This document shows, piece after piece, positions 1 through 10,862 of a stretch of DNA of 64,000 bases (position 1 is its first letter; the number at the start of each line of letters is the position of its first letter). This stretch comes from Dryas octopetala (lineage: Eukaryota; Streptophyta; Magnoliopsida; Rosales; Rosaceae). The stretch lies in assembly GCA_963921425.1 (NCBI GenBank), contig OY992840.1:2668501-2732500 (forward strand), in the 5' to 3' direction. Position numbers and translations under genes: made by a program. The notes below the pieces were generated by a model, which worked only from the letters and a program-made list of their open reading frames with translations, made no database searches and had not been told where the DNA came from.

Positions 1-85
1 AATATATAAACATGTCAACAAAGTTCGTCTACTAAAAGGTTTGGCTAGTTACTTTTAGCAATTACTTCCCTTACTGTGCATAAAC
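1..85 (-). mobile_element. Family A LTR fragment, antisense
   Basis: This is the reverse complement of part of the family A LTR: it matches the stretch near 2131-2215 of the next LTR, read backwards. In other antisense copies (for example around 28250-28340) the sequence continues past GCATAAAC into TAAGAGCTTC. Here it stops at 85, where the LTR of A1 begins. A1 therefore inserted into an older antisense A LTR. The five bases 81-85 (TAAAC) would be the left target-site copy; the right copy is lost. Confidence 0.85.
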
Positions 86-2566
86 TGTTGAGTGCTCATT
101 TTACACTATTTTATGATACTAACTCCCTAACTCAGAGTGCAAGAACTCGATATTTTGTGTGCTGTTAGTTTGTTTTTGTTTTTATAGGATAAAATGAGCA
201 GAGACGAGAAAAGAAGCCAAAAGGACCATTTTTAGACGTTTCCTAGTCAAACTAGGAAAACGAGTAAAATCCTGGTCAAACCAGGAAAAGTGCAGAAATC
301 CTAGTTAAATGAGGATTCCTAGTCACACTAGGAAACATCAAGTCCAGAACCATCATTGCGGAGCCAGAAATGAGAAATCCTGATTGAACTAGGAAACCTA
401 ACCCAACTAGGGAAAGGAGTCCTAATGACACTAGGAGACCCCAGGGGCAATATGGTCATTACGAGAAGTCGAAATGGATAAAGAATCCCTCATTTACAAG
501 AAATCCTAGTTGCACTAGGAAATGTTGGTCAAAGTCAACTCCACAAAGTCAAGGTTCCTGAAGCTTCTAGAAGGTGGTGGACATCCATGGGAATAAATGG
601 AGGGAAGAAATGAATTCAAATTCAAATGGAGATGAGGGGCAAGATGGGAAGTCAAAGTTAATGGTCAAGGGTCAACTATGACAAAGTCAACAAGTCAAAT
701 GGGTCATGGGCCTATGCAATGCCGAAATCTGAAGGGGCCATGCATGCATGCATGCGCCAGCCCAAGAGGAAGCCCAATGAGCCAGCCCAAGACTAGCAGC
801 CATGCGCAAGCCATGCAGCCCAAGTCCATCACGCCATGCAAAGAGAAAGCCCAAGGAATCCTAGCTGAAAAAAGAAGTCAAAACCCTGGAAAATAGAGCA
901 CCAATTTCGACAGCAATTCTGTAATTCTCCAGAGAGAACCAGGTAGCATGCCATATATGGTTGGAAAGATACGGATGTTATCTTCGCAGGGAATTTTACG
1001 GATTCCAATTCCGAGTTTTCTAGCTCAAGATATGGCCATTTTAGTGGAGGTAGCGCAGCAGTTCCGCGAGCTGAAAAGGGAGTTACGCCCAAAAAGAGCC
1101 CAAATCAGCCCAAGGCCCATGCTTGGCCGAAAATTATAAGTCTTGGTGTGCAAGGAATGCACTTATCCCACATTGAAGAGAAAGAGAAATCTCAGCCCCA
1201 CTCTCTTCTATAAATATATCTTTATAACTCAAGGAGGGGGCTCTCTTCTCTTTAATTTTCAGAAACCCTAGCTAGCCTCCCTCTTCCTTGCCGCTCACCC
1301 CTCTTCCTTTCTCTCTCTTCCTTGTATTTTTCTGAAGCAAACCCTAGCAGCCACCATCTCTTTCTTTTTCTTGTGCCGCAGCCACCATCTCCCCCTCTCT
1401 CTTTATTTTTCTTTCTTTTCTTGTCTGGCCGAACACTAGCAGCCACTTTATTTTTGTTTCTCTTTTATTTTGTGCTGAACGGAAGAAGAAGGAAGTGAAG
1501 CCAAGCAGCAGCCACCAACACCCAGCCGTGCGCGCCACCTTGCCGAGCACCTCAGCCTCCTTGCCGTGGAGCCCAAGGCCGAGCAGCAGCCCATCACGCC
1601 ACCACCTTGCAGCCGCACCTCCACCCCATCATTCGTGGCTTGATTTCTTTCTCCTTTCCTTTTATTTTAATTGTTTTAATTATGCATTATTTATTTATGG
1701 ATTTAATTATGTGTAACTGAATCTTGGGCTAGGGCTAGGATGAAGCCCTAGCGATGCTGTTTACTCTCAATATGGATTATTGATATTTTAATTATTTACA
1801 TGTTGACAAATCTTGGATCTCTGTTTAAATTGAATCTATTTGTTTCGCATCTTTGACTGATCACCTTAGGTTGCATGCATCTAGAATTATGTTGTGAAAC
1901 TAAATAAGCTCGAAAGGATGATAGTTTCAATAGGCAACAAGTGGATATCCTAAGATAATATTCATGAGAAAAGGGATCATAGAGGACATAGGGTACATTA
2001 ATTTGGAGCTATGCGCTATGTGTTTGTCACTCTCACAGATCGTAATGACTCTTGCATGGGTAACAGCTGCCTTAGCTTAGCACTAGGGAACATGCAAGTT
2101 AACTGGCTAAGGAAGGCCCAAGAAGCTCTTAGTTTATGCACAGTAAGGGGAGTAATTGCTAAAAGTAACTAGCCAAACCTTTTAGTAGACGAACTTTGTT
2201 GACATGTTTATATATTGATTGTTAATATCCATAGTAGAGTGAATGGTATGCTAGTGGTGGATTCTGACCCCTAGTGTTTCTTTATTATTGTTTTATCCAA
2301 ATTCATTCAGTTGTTATTTTAAAGTTTTGTCATTTATCTGTTAGTTTGTCTAGTCTCAAAAACCAATCAAAACCCCCCATTTGCGTGTGTGAGTTAGAGT
2401 TGATTTAATCGAATTTAATTAAGTTAGTGATCATAACACTGGTACAATTCCTTGTGGGATCGACCTCGTATTTGTAAGCTTTGCTACTCCGCTATTCGTA
2501 CACTTGCGAGTTAACCTAGAGTTGTTAAAAAGGTTTATTATAATTGCTCTAGGAAAACATACAACA
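86..2566 (+). mobile_element. A1 5' LTR (family A, long form)
   Basis: The LTR starts TGTTGAGTGCTC and ends ACATACAACA, giving TG...CA termini, and is followed six bases later by the tRNA-Asp primer site. It is 2,481 bp, close to the 2,478-bp LTRs of A3. Its first 450 bp (U3) carry a cluster of 15-bp CCTAGT...ACTAGG palindromes. A TATA box lies at 1209-1218 with telo-box-like AAACCCTAG at 1263-1271. The motifs shared with other families are GCATGGGTAACAGCTGCC at 2054-2071 and GTGGGATCGACCTCGT at 2454-2469. Small open frames inside it look like chance. Confidence 0.95.
1209..1218 (+). promoter_or_regulatory. TATA box of A1 5' LTR
   Basis: TATAAATATA lies in CTCTTCTATAAATATATC, about 1.1 kb into the LTR, downstream of a CCCACATTG block and upstream of AAACCCTAG. 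The same box sits at the same place in the other family A LTRs, so the U3/R border should lie about 30 bp downstream. The start site itself is not visible. Confidence 0.6.
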
Positions 2567-2572
2567 AGTTTT

Positions 2573-2590
2573 TGGCGCCGTTGCCGGGGA
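2573..2590 (+). other. Primer-binding site, tRNA-Asp type (A1)
   Basis: TGGCGCCGTTGCCGGGGA is the exact complement of the 3' end of plant tRNA-Asp(GUC) including CCA. It begins six bases after the LTR. Athila-type elements are known to use this primer. The same 18 bases occur in A2, A3, B5 and C1. Confidence 0.92.
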
Positions 2591-2708
2591 ATTGTTATTT
2601 GTGTTGATTGCTAGTTTAATTAACTTTAGTTAAGTCATTTTAGTTAGGTTTTATTTCCTGTTTTTATTTTTTTTGGTTCTTGCTGATTTCTCTTGTTTCT
2701 AAGGTACA

Positions 2709-5700
2709 ATGGAAGAATCAAATTCAAAGATCACTCCTCTTTCACGCGTAGAAGGCCAAAAGGTGTTGAGTGCATACAAGGGAAGACCGAGACTCAATTG
2801 GACACCATTACGGATGAGGTCAACTCTTGTGTCGCCGAAAGAGAGTGAATCTGAAGAAGCATACGAAGAGGAGAAATCAGAAGAGGAAGTCGAGGAGACC
2901 TTGCAGCCTAATGCATCTCAAAGGAGAATACCTTTGAGTGATTATTCGTCTCCAACGCTTCTAGCTCAACCTACGTGCATTGTTTACTCTCAAGTGGAAG
3001 CTGATTTTGAACTTTCAAGTGGGACAATCAAACTTCTTCCATCATTTCATGGGTTAGAAGGAGAGGATCCCTACGTGCATATCAAGGAATTTCATGCAAT
3101 AAGCGAGATTGGCAAGCTGAGGGGGTTGAGCGATGATCAAAGGAAGTTAAGGTTATTTCCATTCTCTCTTAAAGATAAAGCTAAACATTGGTTGTTTTCC
3201 TTGCAGGTCGCTTCAATTACAACATGGGAGGAACTGGCATCTAAGTTTCTTCTGAGGTTCTATCCAGTTAGCAAGACTATCATCATGAGGAAGCAGATCT
3301 TAGGGTTTACACAATCAGAGGACGAAGTGTTTCATGAGAGTTGGGAAAGGTATCAAGAGCTTCTGACTTCGTGTCCGCACCATAATTTTGCCCCGTGGAT
3401 GCAGATTGAGTATTTTTATGAGGGTCTGTTGGATCAAGATCGTAATATGGTGGATATGACATGCGGAGGAGCACTGAAAAAGAAGACTTTTGAGGAAGCA
3501 TGGACACTCTTTGACACATTGGCATTGAGTTCACAGCAGTGGAATAGACGGAAAAGAGTGGAAAAGAAATCAGCTATGGAAGCTGAGATGTCTGAGCTTA
3601 AGCAGATGATGCAGGTTCTGATGGCAAATCAGGAAGCTAGGTCATCACAAGGAGAGCCATGTTTCGAGGTTGAAAGAGTTCAAGCTAGACCAAGTGTACA
3701 GTCCCCAGTTGAGCAACGAAGTACTTATTTGGAGGACATGATTGCCGCACTAGCTCAGAGTACAACTTCGATATCTAATGATACCAAGTCATTCATGAAC
3801 AAAACTGAGGAGCAGTTGAATGTCACAGCTAAAGCTATTTCAAGTTTGGAAGCCCAATTGGAACAAGTGACTTTAACTTTGGACAAAGTGGTAAAGGGTG
3901 CTCCAATTCAGGATAAGGCTGAAGCAATCACTACTTTGAGAAGTGGGAAAGTGATTGACAACAAAGTGGGCACTACTCAAGATGATAATTCAGGAAATGA
4001 GGATGAAGTTGAGATTTTAGAGCCCGAACAAGTGGAAAAGTACAAGATGGATAAAGTTAAGATTAAGGATGAGGAAGAGGAGGAAAGAAAGAAACAAGAA
4101 AGGCTCAATGCTACGCGAGCTAGCAAGAAGGCCGTGATTACTTCCTCTATCCCAAGAGCTCCATTGCCTTTCCCTCAACGTCAAAGGAAGCAGAGTAAGG
4201 ACGAGCAAGCTAAGGAAATTTTGGAGATGTTTAAGAAAGTGGAAATCAACATTCCTTTGCTTGATGCTATTCAGCAGATTCCTAAGTATGCCAAGTTCTT
4301 GAAGGAATTGTGCACACACAAGAGAAAATTCAAAGAACATGAACAGGTGTGTTTGAGTGAAGAAGTTAGTGCGGTTTTGCAAAGGAAGCTGCCACCAAAG
4401 TTGAAAGATCCTAGCAGTTTTACGATTCCTTGTTTGGTTGGGGATCATAAGTTTGAGAAGGCATTGCTGGATTTGGGAGCAAGTATAAATTTGATGCCGT
4501 ATTCAGTTTTCGCACAGTTGGGCATAAGAGATCTTAAACCTACTAGTGTTACTCTTCAATTGGCAGATCGTTCAGTAAAGGTTCCGAAAGGTGTGGTTGA
4601 AGATGTGCTGGTTCGGGTTGCAGATTTGATCATGCCCGCTGATTTTATCATTCTTGAAATGGAGGATACCCCAATTAGAGGTAATGAGCTACCGATCATA
4701 TTGGGAAGACCGTTCATGGCCACGGCGAACACCAAGATTGATGTGAGTAATGGGAAGTTGACAATGTCTGTACTTGGTGAAACGGTTGAGTTTGATGTTT
4801 TTGGTGCAATGAAGTATCCAAAGGAGGAGGATGATTGCCTAAGGATTGATAGTTTGGACCCATTGGTTGAGGAAGTGGGCGAAACTAATCTTGCAGAAGA
4901 TACATTAGAGGTTGCTTTGGGAGCACTCGAGTCTAGTGAGTTGGAAGAAAACATGGAAACAACTCCTACACGTTTGGAGGGCAACCGACCTCTCAGGAAT
5001 AAGTGATTCAATCAGTTTGAAATGTTAGTGCGTACTAATCAGAAGACGCTTCCTTCTATTGAGCAAGCACCTAAATTGGAGCTGAAACCGTTACCGGAGC
5101 ACTTGAAATATGCATTTTTGGGAAAGAATGAGACCTTGCCTGTGATTATTGCAGCTAATTTGAGTGCAGGCGAGGAAGAAAGACTTTTGAGAGTTCTGAA
5201 GGAAAATCGGTTAGCATTGGGATGGACCATAGCCGATATCAAGGGGATCTCACCCACAGTGTGTATGCACAGAATTTTACTTGAGGAGGAATCCAAGCCT
5301 ACTCGTGATGCTTAAAGAAGACTGAATCCAACTCTGAAGGAAGTTGTGCGTAATGAGGTAATCAAATTGTTGGATGTTGGTATTATTTATCCTATCAGTG
5401 ATTCGAAGTGGGTTAGTCCTGTTCAAGTGGTGCCAAAGAAAAGTGGTATTACTGTGGTGAAGAATGAGCATAATGAGTTGGTTCCCCAAAGGACACAAAC
5501 CGGTTGGCGTGTTTGTATTGACTATCGGAAGCTGAACACCGCAACAAGGAAGAATCATTTTCCTTTGCCATTCATTGACCAGATGTTGGAAAGGTTAGCA
5601 GGCCATAGTCACTATTGCTTTTTGGATGGGTATAGTGGGTACAATCAGATTGCTATTGCACCCGAGGATCAAGAGAAGACCACTTTCACATGTCCATTTG

Positions 5701-7346
5701 GTACGTTTGCTTATAGGAGGATGCCATTCGGATTGTGCAATGCGCCTGCAACGTTTCAGAGATGCATGATGTCTATTTTCTCTGACATGGTGGAACGAAT
5801 CATTGAGGTATTTATGGATGATTTTTCTGTTTTTGGTTCGTCTTTTGATGCATGTCTGGATAACTTGTCTTTAGTTCTGAAAAGATGTCAAGAAGCCAAT
5901 CTAGTGCTTAATTGGGAGAAATGTCACTTCATGGTTCAACAAGGGATAGTATTGGGTCATGTGATTTCAAAGGAGGGCATACAAGTTGATAAGGCCAAGA
6001 TTGATGTGATTCAGAGATTGCCGCCTCCATCGAGTGTTAAGGAAGTAAGAAGTTTTCTAGGCCATGCTGGTTTTATAGGAGATTCATCAAGGATTTTTCC
6101 AAGATCTCCAGGCCTTTGTGCACCTTATTGCAAAAAGAGGTGAATTTCGAGTTTAATGAGGATTGCTTCGTTGCATTTAACAAGTTGAAGAAGCTACTCA
6201 CTTCTGCTCCAATCATTATGCCACCTGATTGGAACTTGCCGTTTGAGCTTATGTGTGATGCAAGTGACTATGCTGTTGGAGCTATTTTGGGTCAGAGAGT
6301 TGATAAGCTGCCACATGTGATCTATTATGCAAGCAGGACTCTGAATGATGCACAGTTGAATTATTCTACTACCGAGAAGGAGTTGCTTGCTGTAATCTTT
6401 GCCTTGGAGAAATTTAGAAGTTATTTGATTGGGTCTAAGATCACCATCTACACGGATCATGCCGCTCTCAAGTATTTGCTGAACAAAAAGGATGCAAAGC
6501 CGAGGTTGATTAGATGGACTCTGTTGCTACAGGAATTTGATATTGAGATCAAGGATAAGAAAGGTTGTGAAAATGTGGTAGCAGACCATTTGAGTAGACT
6601 CGTCAATGAGGAACAGTCTGAAGAGAACACACTACCGTTACGAGAGTCATTCCCGGACGAGCAGCTTTTTGCCATCTTGACTACTCCATGGTATGCTGAC
6701 ATAGCTAATTATTTAGCAAGTGGAGTGTTGCCCAATGATCTGACACACTACCAAAGGAAGAAGTTTTTGCATGATGTCAGACAGTATGTGTGGGATGATC
6801 CTTATTTGTTCAAATATGGGTCAGATCAGTTGATAAGACGATGTGTACCGGAAATGGAGCAGAGGAATGTCATTGAGATGTGCCATTCTAAAGAATGTGG
6901 AGGCCATGGTGGAGGAACTAAGACCGCTTACAAGATTCTTCAGGCAGGTTTCTTTTGGCCCACTATTTTTCATGACTGTCATCAGTTTTACCTCACATGC
7001 GATAGATGTCAGAAGATGGGAAATATTTCTGCTCGTGATCAGATGCCGCTGAACTTTATGTTGGAAGTTGAGATCTTTGATGTTTGGGGTATAGATTTCA
7101 TGGGGCCATTTCCATCTTCTTTTGGATACGAGTACATTCTGGTTGGAGTTGATTATGTGTCTAAGTGGGTGGAAGCTGTAGCTTGTAGGACTAATGATGC
7201 TCGAGTGGTCTTGAATTTCCTTAAGACCAATATCTTTGCCCGATTTGGTACCCCGAGAGCAATCATTAGTGATGGGGGGTCGCATTTTTGCAACAAGCTG
7301 TTTGAGGCCGTGATGAAGAAATATGGAATAAGGCATAAAGTGGCCA
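2709..7346 (+). pseudogene. A1 gag-pol polyprotein, decayed and 3'-truncated
   Basis: This Ty3/gypsy polyprotein is collinear with the intact 1,751-residue frame of A3. The ATG at 2709 matches the A3 start. Gag is followed by the protease ([13 protein letters not shown], Asp at codon 588), reverse transcriptase (FMDD at codons 1035-1038), RNase H ([11 protein letters not shown]) and the first part of integrase (zinc-binding H...H...CDRC, then GIDFMG and SDGGSHF). Three lesions break it. TGA at 5004-5006 replaces the Trp codon of A3, TAA at 5313-5315 replaces a Gln codon, and one G is missing near 6068-6072, shifting frame in the RT-RNase H linker. At 7342-7346 (GGCCA) the sequence jumps into LTR sequence, so the integrase Glu and C-terminus are lost. 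It cannot make a full product; the separate open pieces are not genes. Confidence 0.93.
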
Positions 7347-8012
7347 TGCATGCATGCATGCGCCAGCCCAAGAGGAAGCCCAATGCGCCAGCCCAAGACT
7401 AGCAGCCATGCGCAAGCCATGCAGCCCAAGTCCATCACGCCATGCAAAGAGAAAGCCCAAGGAATCCTAGCTGAAAAAAGAAGTCAAAACCCTGGAAAAT
7501 AGAGCACCAATTTCGACAGCAATTCTGTAATTCTCCAGAGAGAACCAGGTAGCATGCCATATATGGTTGGAAAGATACGGATGTTATCTTCGCAGGGAAT
7601 TTTACGGATTCCAATTCCGAGTTTTCTAGCTCAAGATATGGCCATTTTAATGGAGGTAGCGCAGCAGTTCCGCGAGCTGAAAAGGGAGTTACGCCCAAAA
7701 AGAGCCCAAATCAGCCCAAGGCCCATGCTTGGCCGAAAATTATAAGTCTTGGTGTGCAAGGAATGCACTTATCCCACATTGAAGAGAAAGAGAAATCTCA
7801 GCCCCACTCTCCTCTATAAATATATCTTTATAACTCAAGGAGGGGGCTCTCTCCTCTTTAATTTTCAGAAACCCTAGCTAGCCTCCCTCTTCCTTGCCGC
7901 TCACCCCTCTTCCTTTCTCTCTCTTCCTTGTATTTTTCTGAAGCAAACCCTAGCAGCCACCATCTCTTTCTTTTTCTTGTGCCGCAGCCACCATCTCCCC
8001 CTCTCTCTTTAT
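7347..8012 (+). mobile_element. A1 3' LTR fragment, cut by a gap
   Basis: This is almost identical to 741-1411 of the A1 5' LTR, starting in the ATGCATGCATGC tract and running past the TATA box to the leader. The 5' end of the LTR, the polypurine tract and the end of pol were removed by the deletion at GGCCA. The 3' end runs into unknown bases. The few differences from the 5' copy (for example CTTCTATAAAT against CTCCTATAAAT) suggest a young pair. Confidence 0.88.
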
Positions 8013-8212
8013 NNNNNNNNNNNNNNNNNNNNNNNNNNNNNNNNNNNNNNNNNNNNNNNNNNNNNNNNNNNNNNNNNNNNNNNNNNNNNNNNNNNNNNNN
8101 NNNNNNNNNNNNNNNNNNNNNNNNNNNNNNNNNNNNNNNNNNNNNNNNNNNNNNNNNNNNNNNNNNNNNNNNNNNNNNNNNNNNNNNNNNNNNNNNNNNN
8201 NNNNNNNNNNNN
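8013..8212. other. Assembly gap of 200 N
   Basis: Exactly 200 unknown bases. The left side is family A LTR and the right side is the middle of a family B LTR. The round length suggests a placeholder rather than a measured distance, and at least the rest of one LTR and the start of another are missing. Confidence 0.99.
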
Positions 8213-8491
8213 AAGATGGAAGCCCATGGAGTGAAACCCTAACCCATCTTGTGCAAGTAACTGAAGCCCAACATGGAAGCCCAACATGCAAGCCCAAAGC
8301 CCAAGACTACCAGCCCATGCGCCAAAGAGGGACCCTAGCTAGGCTAGGCGTGAGCCACTGAAGCCCAAGGGGGAGCAGCCCATGCCGCAAGGCCCTAGTC
8401 AGCTAACCCTAGCTGAAGCCGCAAGGAACTAGGAGATGCAAACCCTAGCAGCCGCAAGTTCCTCTTCCTTGCCTCTCAAGGAAGGCTCCTC

Positions 8492-8499
8492 TATATAAG
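8492..8499 (+). promoter_or_regulatory. TATA box of B1 LTR
   Basis: TATATAAG occurs in CTCCTCTATATAAGTCCC, preceded by a GCCTCTCAAGGAAGG block kept in all B LTRs. B5 has the same box at 41979-41986. This is the expected U3 promoter position for the family. Confidence 0.55.
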
Positions 8500-9690
8500 T
8501 CCCTCTCATTCAGACTTTTGGGGATCACTTTTTCATCTACACTCCAGCCGAAATCCCTCTCTTCTCCTAGTTTAATTTTTCTGTTTTAGGGTTTTAGTTT
8601 CAACTTTTATTTTCTTGTAAGGTGAGCCGAATTCAGAGAGAGACTTAGAGAGAGTGTGGCGTGACAAGTGAGAGGGAAGGACCAGCCTGCTGCTGCAAGC
8701 CCTAGCTCACCTTGCCGTGAGTTCCTCCTGCTTGCTAGGTGCCTCCTTCTTCCTCTCTCCTTGCCGCAGCCCCCATGTGTTTGTACCTCTGATTTTCGTT
8801 TTCTTTTTCCTTCTAGTTTCAGATTTATTGTTGGATATTGGTCTCTGAATTTATTTCATTTAAGTTTCTGAATTCAATTAGTTTATATTTGTCAATCTAG
8901 TTTAGTTGTGTTTCTGATTTTAATTCGTGCATGCATTTAATCTTGTGTACTTTACGTTTCTGGTTTCATTTAATTTATGCACTTTAAATTAGTTGTTTAG
9001 TTTATGTTCTTAAGTTTGTTTAATTTGCGTTTCTGATTTCCGTTAACAATCATGAATTGGGATTTTGTTTATTTGTTGCTGTTTTGTTTTTATTTATTTT
9101 ATTTAATTATGTAGGTTAGTTATTCTATCTTGCATGTTAGTTGTAGGTCGATTAATGGATTCGTATGCTTTAACAAATCATTTATCCGTGTCTTGGTCTG
9201 TTAGTTTGATGTTTGCGCATATTAAATTTCCACTATCTATTAGAACCCCCGTCACTAGTTGTTTGCATCCTTTGACTGGCCACCTTAGGGTAATTGCATC
9301 TAGTTTATCTGTTAGGTTTAGCTGTGAAATAGTCAAAGACACTAAACCACAAGTAACAAGGGAATAAGGGATTATTCTTGGTAGTGGGGTTGGGCGACCT
9401 CTATAAGGAAATAGTCAAAGCTTATATGTTGTGCATGTTTGACGTTCTCATAAAACTTAATGACTTCTGCATGGGTAACAGCTGCCTTAGCTTGAACTAG
9501 GGAACATGTAGGTTAACTAGCTAAGGAAGGCCCAAGAAGCTCTTAGTTTATGCATTAGGAGAACAATGGCGAGAAAGTAACTAGCCAAACCTTTTTAGCT
9601 GTCAAACTTTAATATGTTGTGTTCAAATTAACTGTCATTAGCCTTGGATGGTTATTGCATGCTTATCTGATTTGAAACTGAAAACTTAAC

Positions 9691-9878
9691 ATTGCAAGAT
9701 AGAATAAAGTGTGTGTGTGCGTGTGGTGATGTGTGCATGTGTGTCCATCTTTCAAAACCCCCCATTTACTTATTCTAGTGATTAATTGCAAGATAGAATA
9801 AAGTGTGTGTGTGCGTGTGGTGATGTGTGCGTGTGTGTCCATCTTTCAAAACCCCCCATTTAGTTATTCTAGTGATTA
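9691..9878 (+). repeat. 94-bp tandem duplication with GT-rich core
   Basis: Two copies of about 94 bp (9691-9784 and 9785-9878) both start ATTGCAAGATAGAATAAAG, contain a GTGTGTG run and end at GTGATTA. They differ at very few positions. Other B LTRs (for example near 21870-21950) have a single copy, so this is a recent local duplication in this LTR. Confidence 0.85.
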
Positions 9879-10577
9879 ATTGCATTGATTTGTTGTTTAT
9901 TAACCATTCCCTGTGGGATCGACCTCGTGCTTGTACGCTTTGCTACTGATGCGATTCGTGCACTTGCGAGTAAACTTAGAATGAGATAATTGTTTGTTTT
10001 GTTCTAAGAAAACACATCAACACAACACCCAAGAATTGAAGAACAGGGCTCAAAAGCTCACTTAGGTCATGCAAGTCTACTCTATTATGCATATAGTCAT
10101 TAGTAATGCTAATCACAACCTAAATTCATATCAACAAGGCCAAATGACATAGAATTGCAAGATATGTTATGGAACACTATTAGAATGAAAAGAACACCAA
10201 ATATACACACAATACTAAAACATGCTCATAACAATCATGCACACTCAAATCAATTAGTTGGGGACTCAAAACGACCTGAAACAACCAAAATGACTTAAAA
10301 ACTTTTTTTTTTAAAACAATGTCGCACACTTCTAAAGAATCACATCCATCACTAAGGTGAATGAAATCTAACGAAAACGTGCATTTTGATGTGGGTTTTG
10401 ACACCCTAAGTTTAAAAACAAAAGAAAAAGTTTTTTCCTAACCTAAAAACACTAAAAACGAAATTTTTTTATTTTTTTTTTCTAAAAACACTCAAAAACA
10501 CTTAAAACACTCTAAACACTTGTTCTAACCTAAAAACACTAACAAATGACAATTGCCCTTCCCCCCACACTTAAATG

Positions 10578-10597
10578 ATACATTGCCCTCAATGTAT
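10578..10597 (-). other. Stem-loop 2 of B2 3' region
   Basis: In the sense direction this reads ATACATTG-AGGG-CAATGTAT, an 8-bp perfect stem. Family A has AAACATTG/CAATGTTT and family C has CACATTG/CAATGTG at the same place, so the stem changes in a paired way. A G-rich tract follows a few bases downstream. Confidence 0.7.
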
Positions 10598-10802
10598 ATG
10601 AAATAAATGCAAGAATGATCAAAATAAGCGAAACGGGAAATTGCAAACATCCAAAACCAAATAAACACACCAAAATGAAAAATTGTCTTATGAAGCGAAA
10701 TAAAGAAACTGTTTACTTGCGTACGCAAGCGTGGACACTCCAAGGGTAGGCGCGGCCTCCTTGGTCCTCAATGACTCCTCCTCCATTATTCGAAACAAAA
10801 AC

Positions 10803-10818
10803 TTGGGTTGCCTCCCAA
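10803..10818 (-). other. Stem-loop 1 of B2 3' region
   Basis: In the sense direction this reads TTGGG-AGGCAA-CCCAA, a 5-bp stem with the loop AGGCAA found in every family here. It lies about 45 bp after the gag-protease stop. The flanking A/G pair is mismatched, unlike the 6-bp stems of families A and C. Confidence 0.65.
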
Positions 10819-10862
10819 TAAGCGCTTGTTTTTCTGTCTTCAGCCTGACATTGCCATCTCCT

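Larger units (their letters stand above)
8213..10022 (+). mobile_element. B1: family B LTR, 5'-truncated by the gap
   Basis: This matches the sense strand of the B LTR seen complete at 13175-15643 (reversed). It starts in the middle (AAGATGGAAGCCCATGGAG) and runs to the true 3' end AAAACACATCAACA. It carries TATATAAG at 8492-8499, GCATGGGTAACAGCTGCC at 9469-9486 and TGTGGGATCGACCTCGT at 9912-9928. No primer site follows. Antisense B internal sequence follows directly, so this LTR lies inside B2. Whether it is a solo LTR or the end of an element hidden in the gap cannot be told. Confidence 0.88.
10023..10862 (-). mobile_element. B2 3' untranslated region, truncated
   Basis: Antisense internal sequence downstream of the B2 gag-protease stop. 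Read in the sense direction it holds the conserved GGGAGGCAACCC hairpin, the ACATTG...CAATGT hairpin, a variant G-rich tract (AAGTGTGGGGGG) and then the block ending near CTTCAATTCTTGGGTG. There it is cut by the B1 LTR at 10022. The distal G-rich tracts and the 3' LTR are missing. No RT or integrase sequence lies between the protease stop and this region. Confidence 0.85.

Noticed and set aside
948..1139. A 63-codon open frame starting MPYMVGKIRM that recurs in seven LTR copies on both strands
   Set aside because: It recurs because the LTR module recurs. In C1 the frame is shifted by a one-base indel and extended, and no domain or codon-level constraint is visible, so coding is unlikely.
1252..1716. 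Ser/Pro-rich and Lys/Arg-rich small frames after the LTR TATA box
   Set aside because: They follow from the CT-rich leader read on either strand and overlap one another; no evidence of translation.
9134..9367. A 77-codon frame (MLVVGRLMDSYALTN...) and its antisense partner repeated in every B LTR
   Set aside because: Both strands are open over the same LTR stretch and conservation is at the DNA level, so it is LTR sequence and not a gene.
9901..9980. A tRNA-like gene in the conserved GTGGGATCGACCTCG block, which resembles a tRNA T-arm (B-box)
   Set aside because: No cloverleaf can be built around it and it lies at a fixed place in all LTR families, so it is an LTR motif; the resemblance is only partial.
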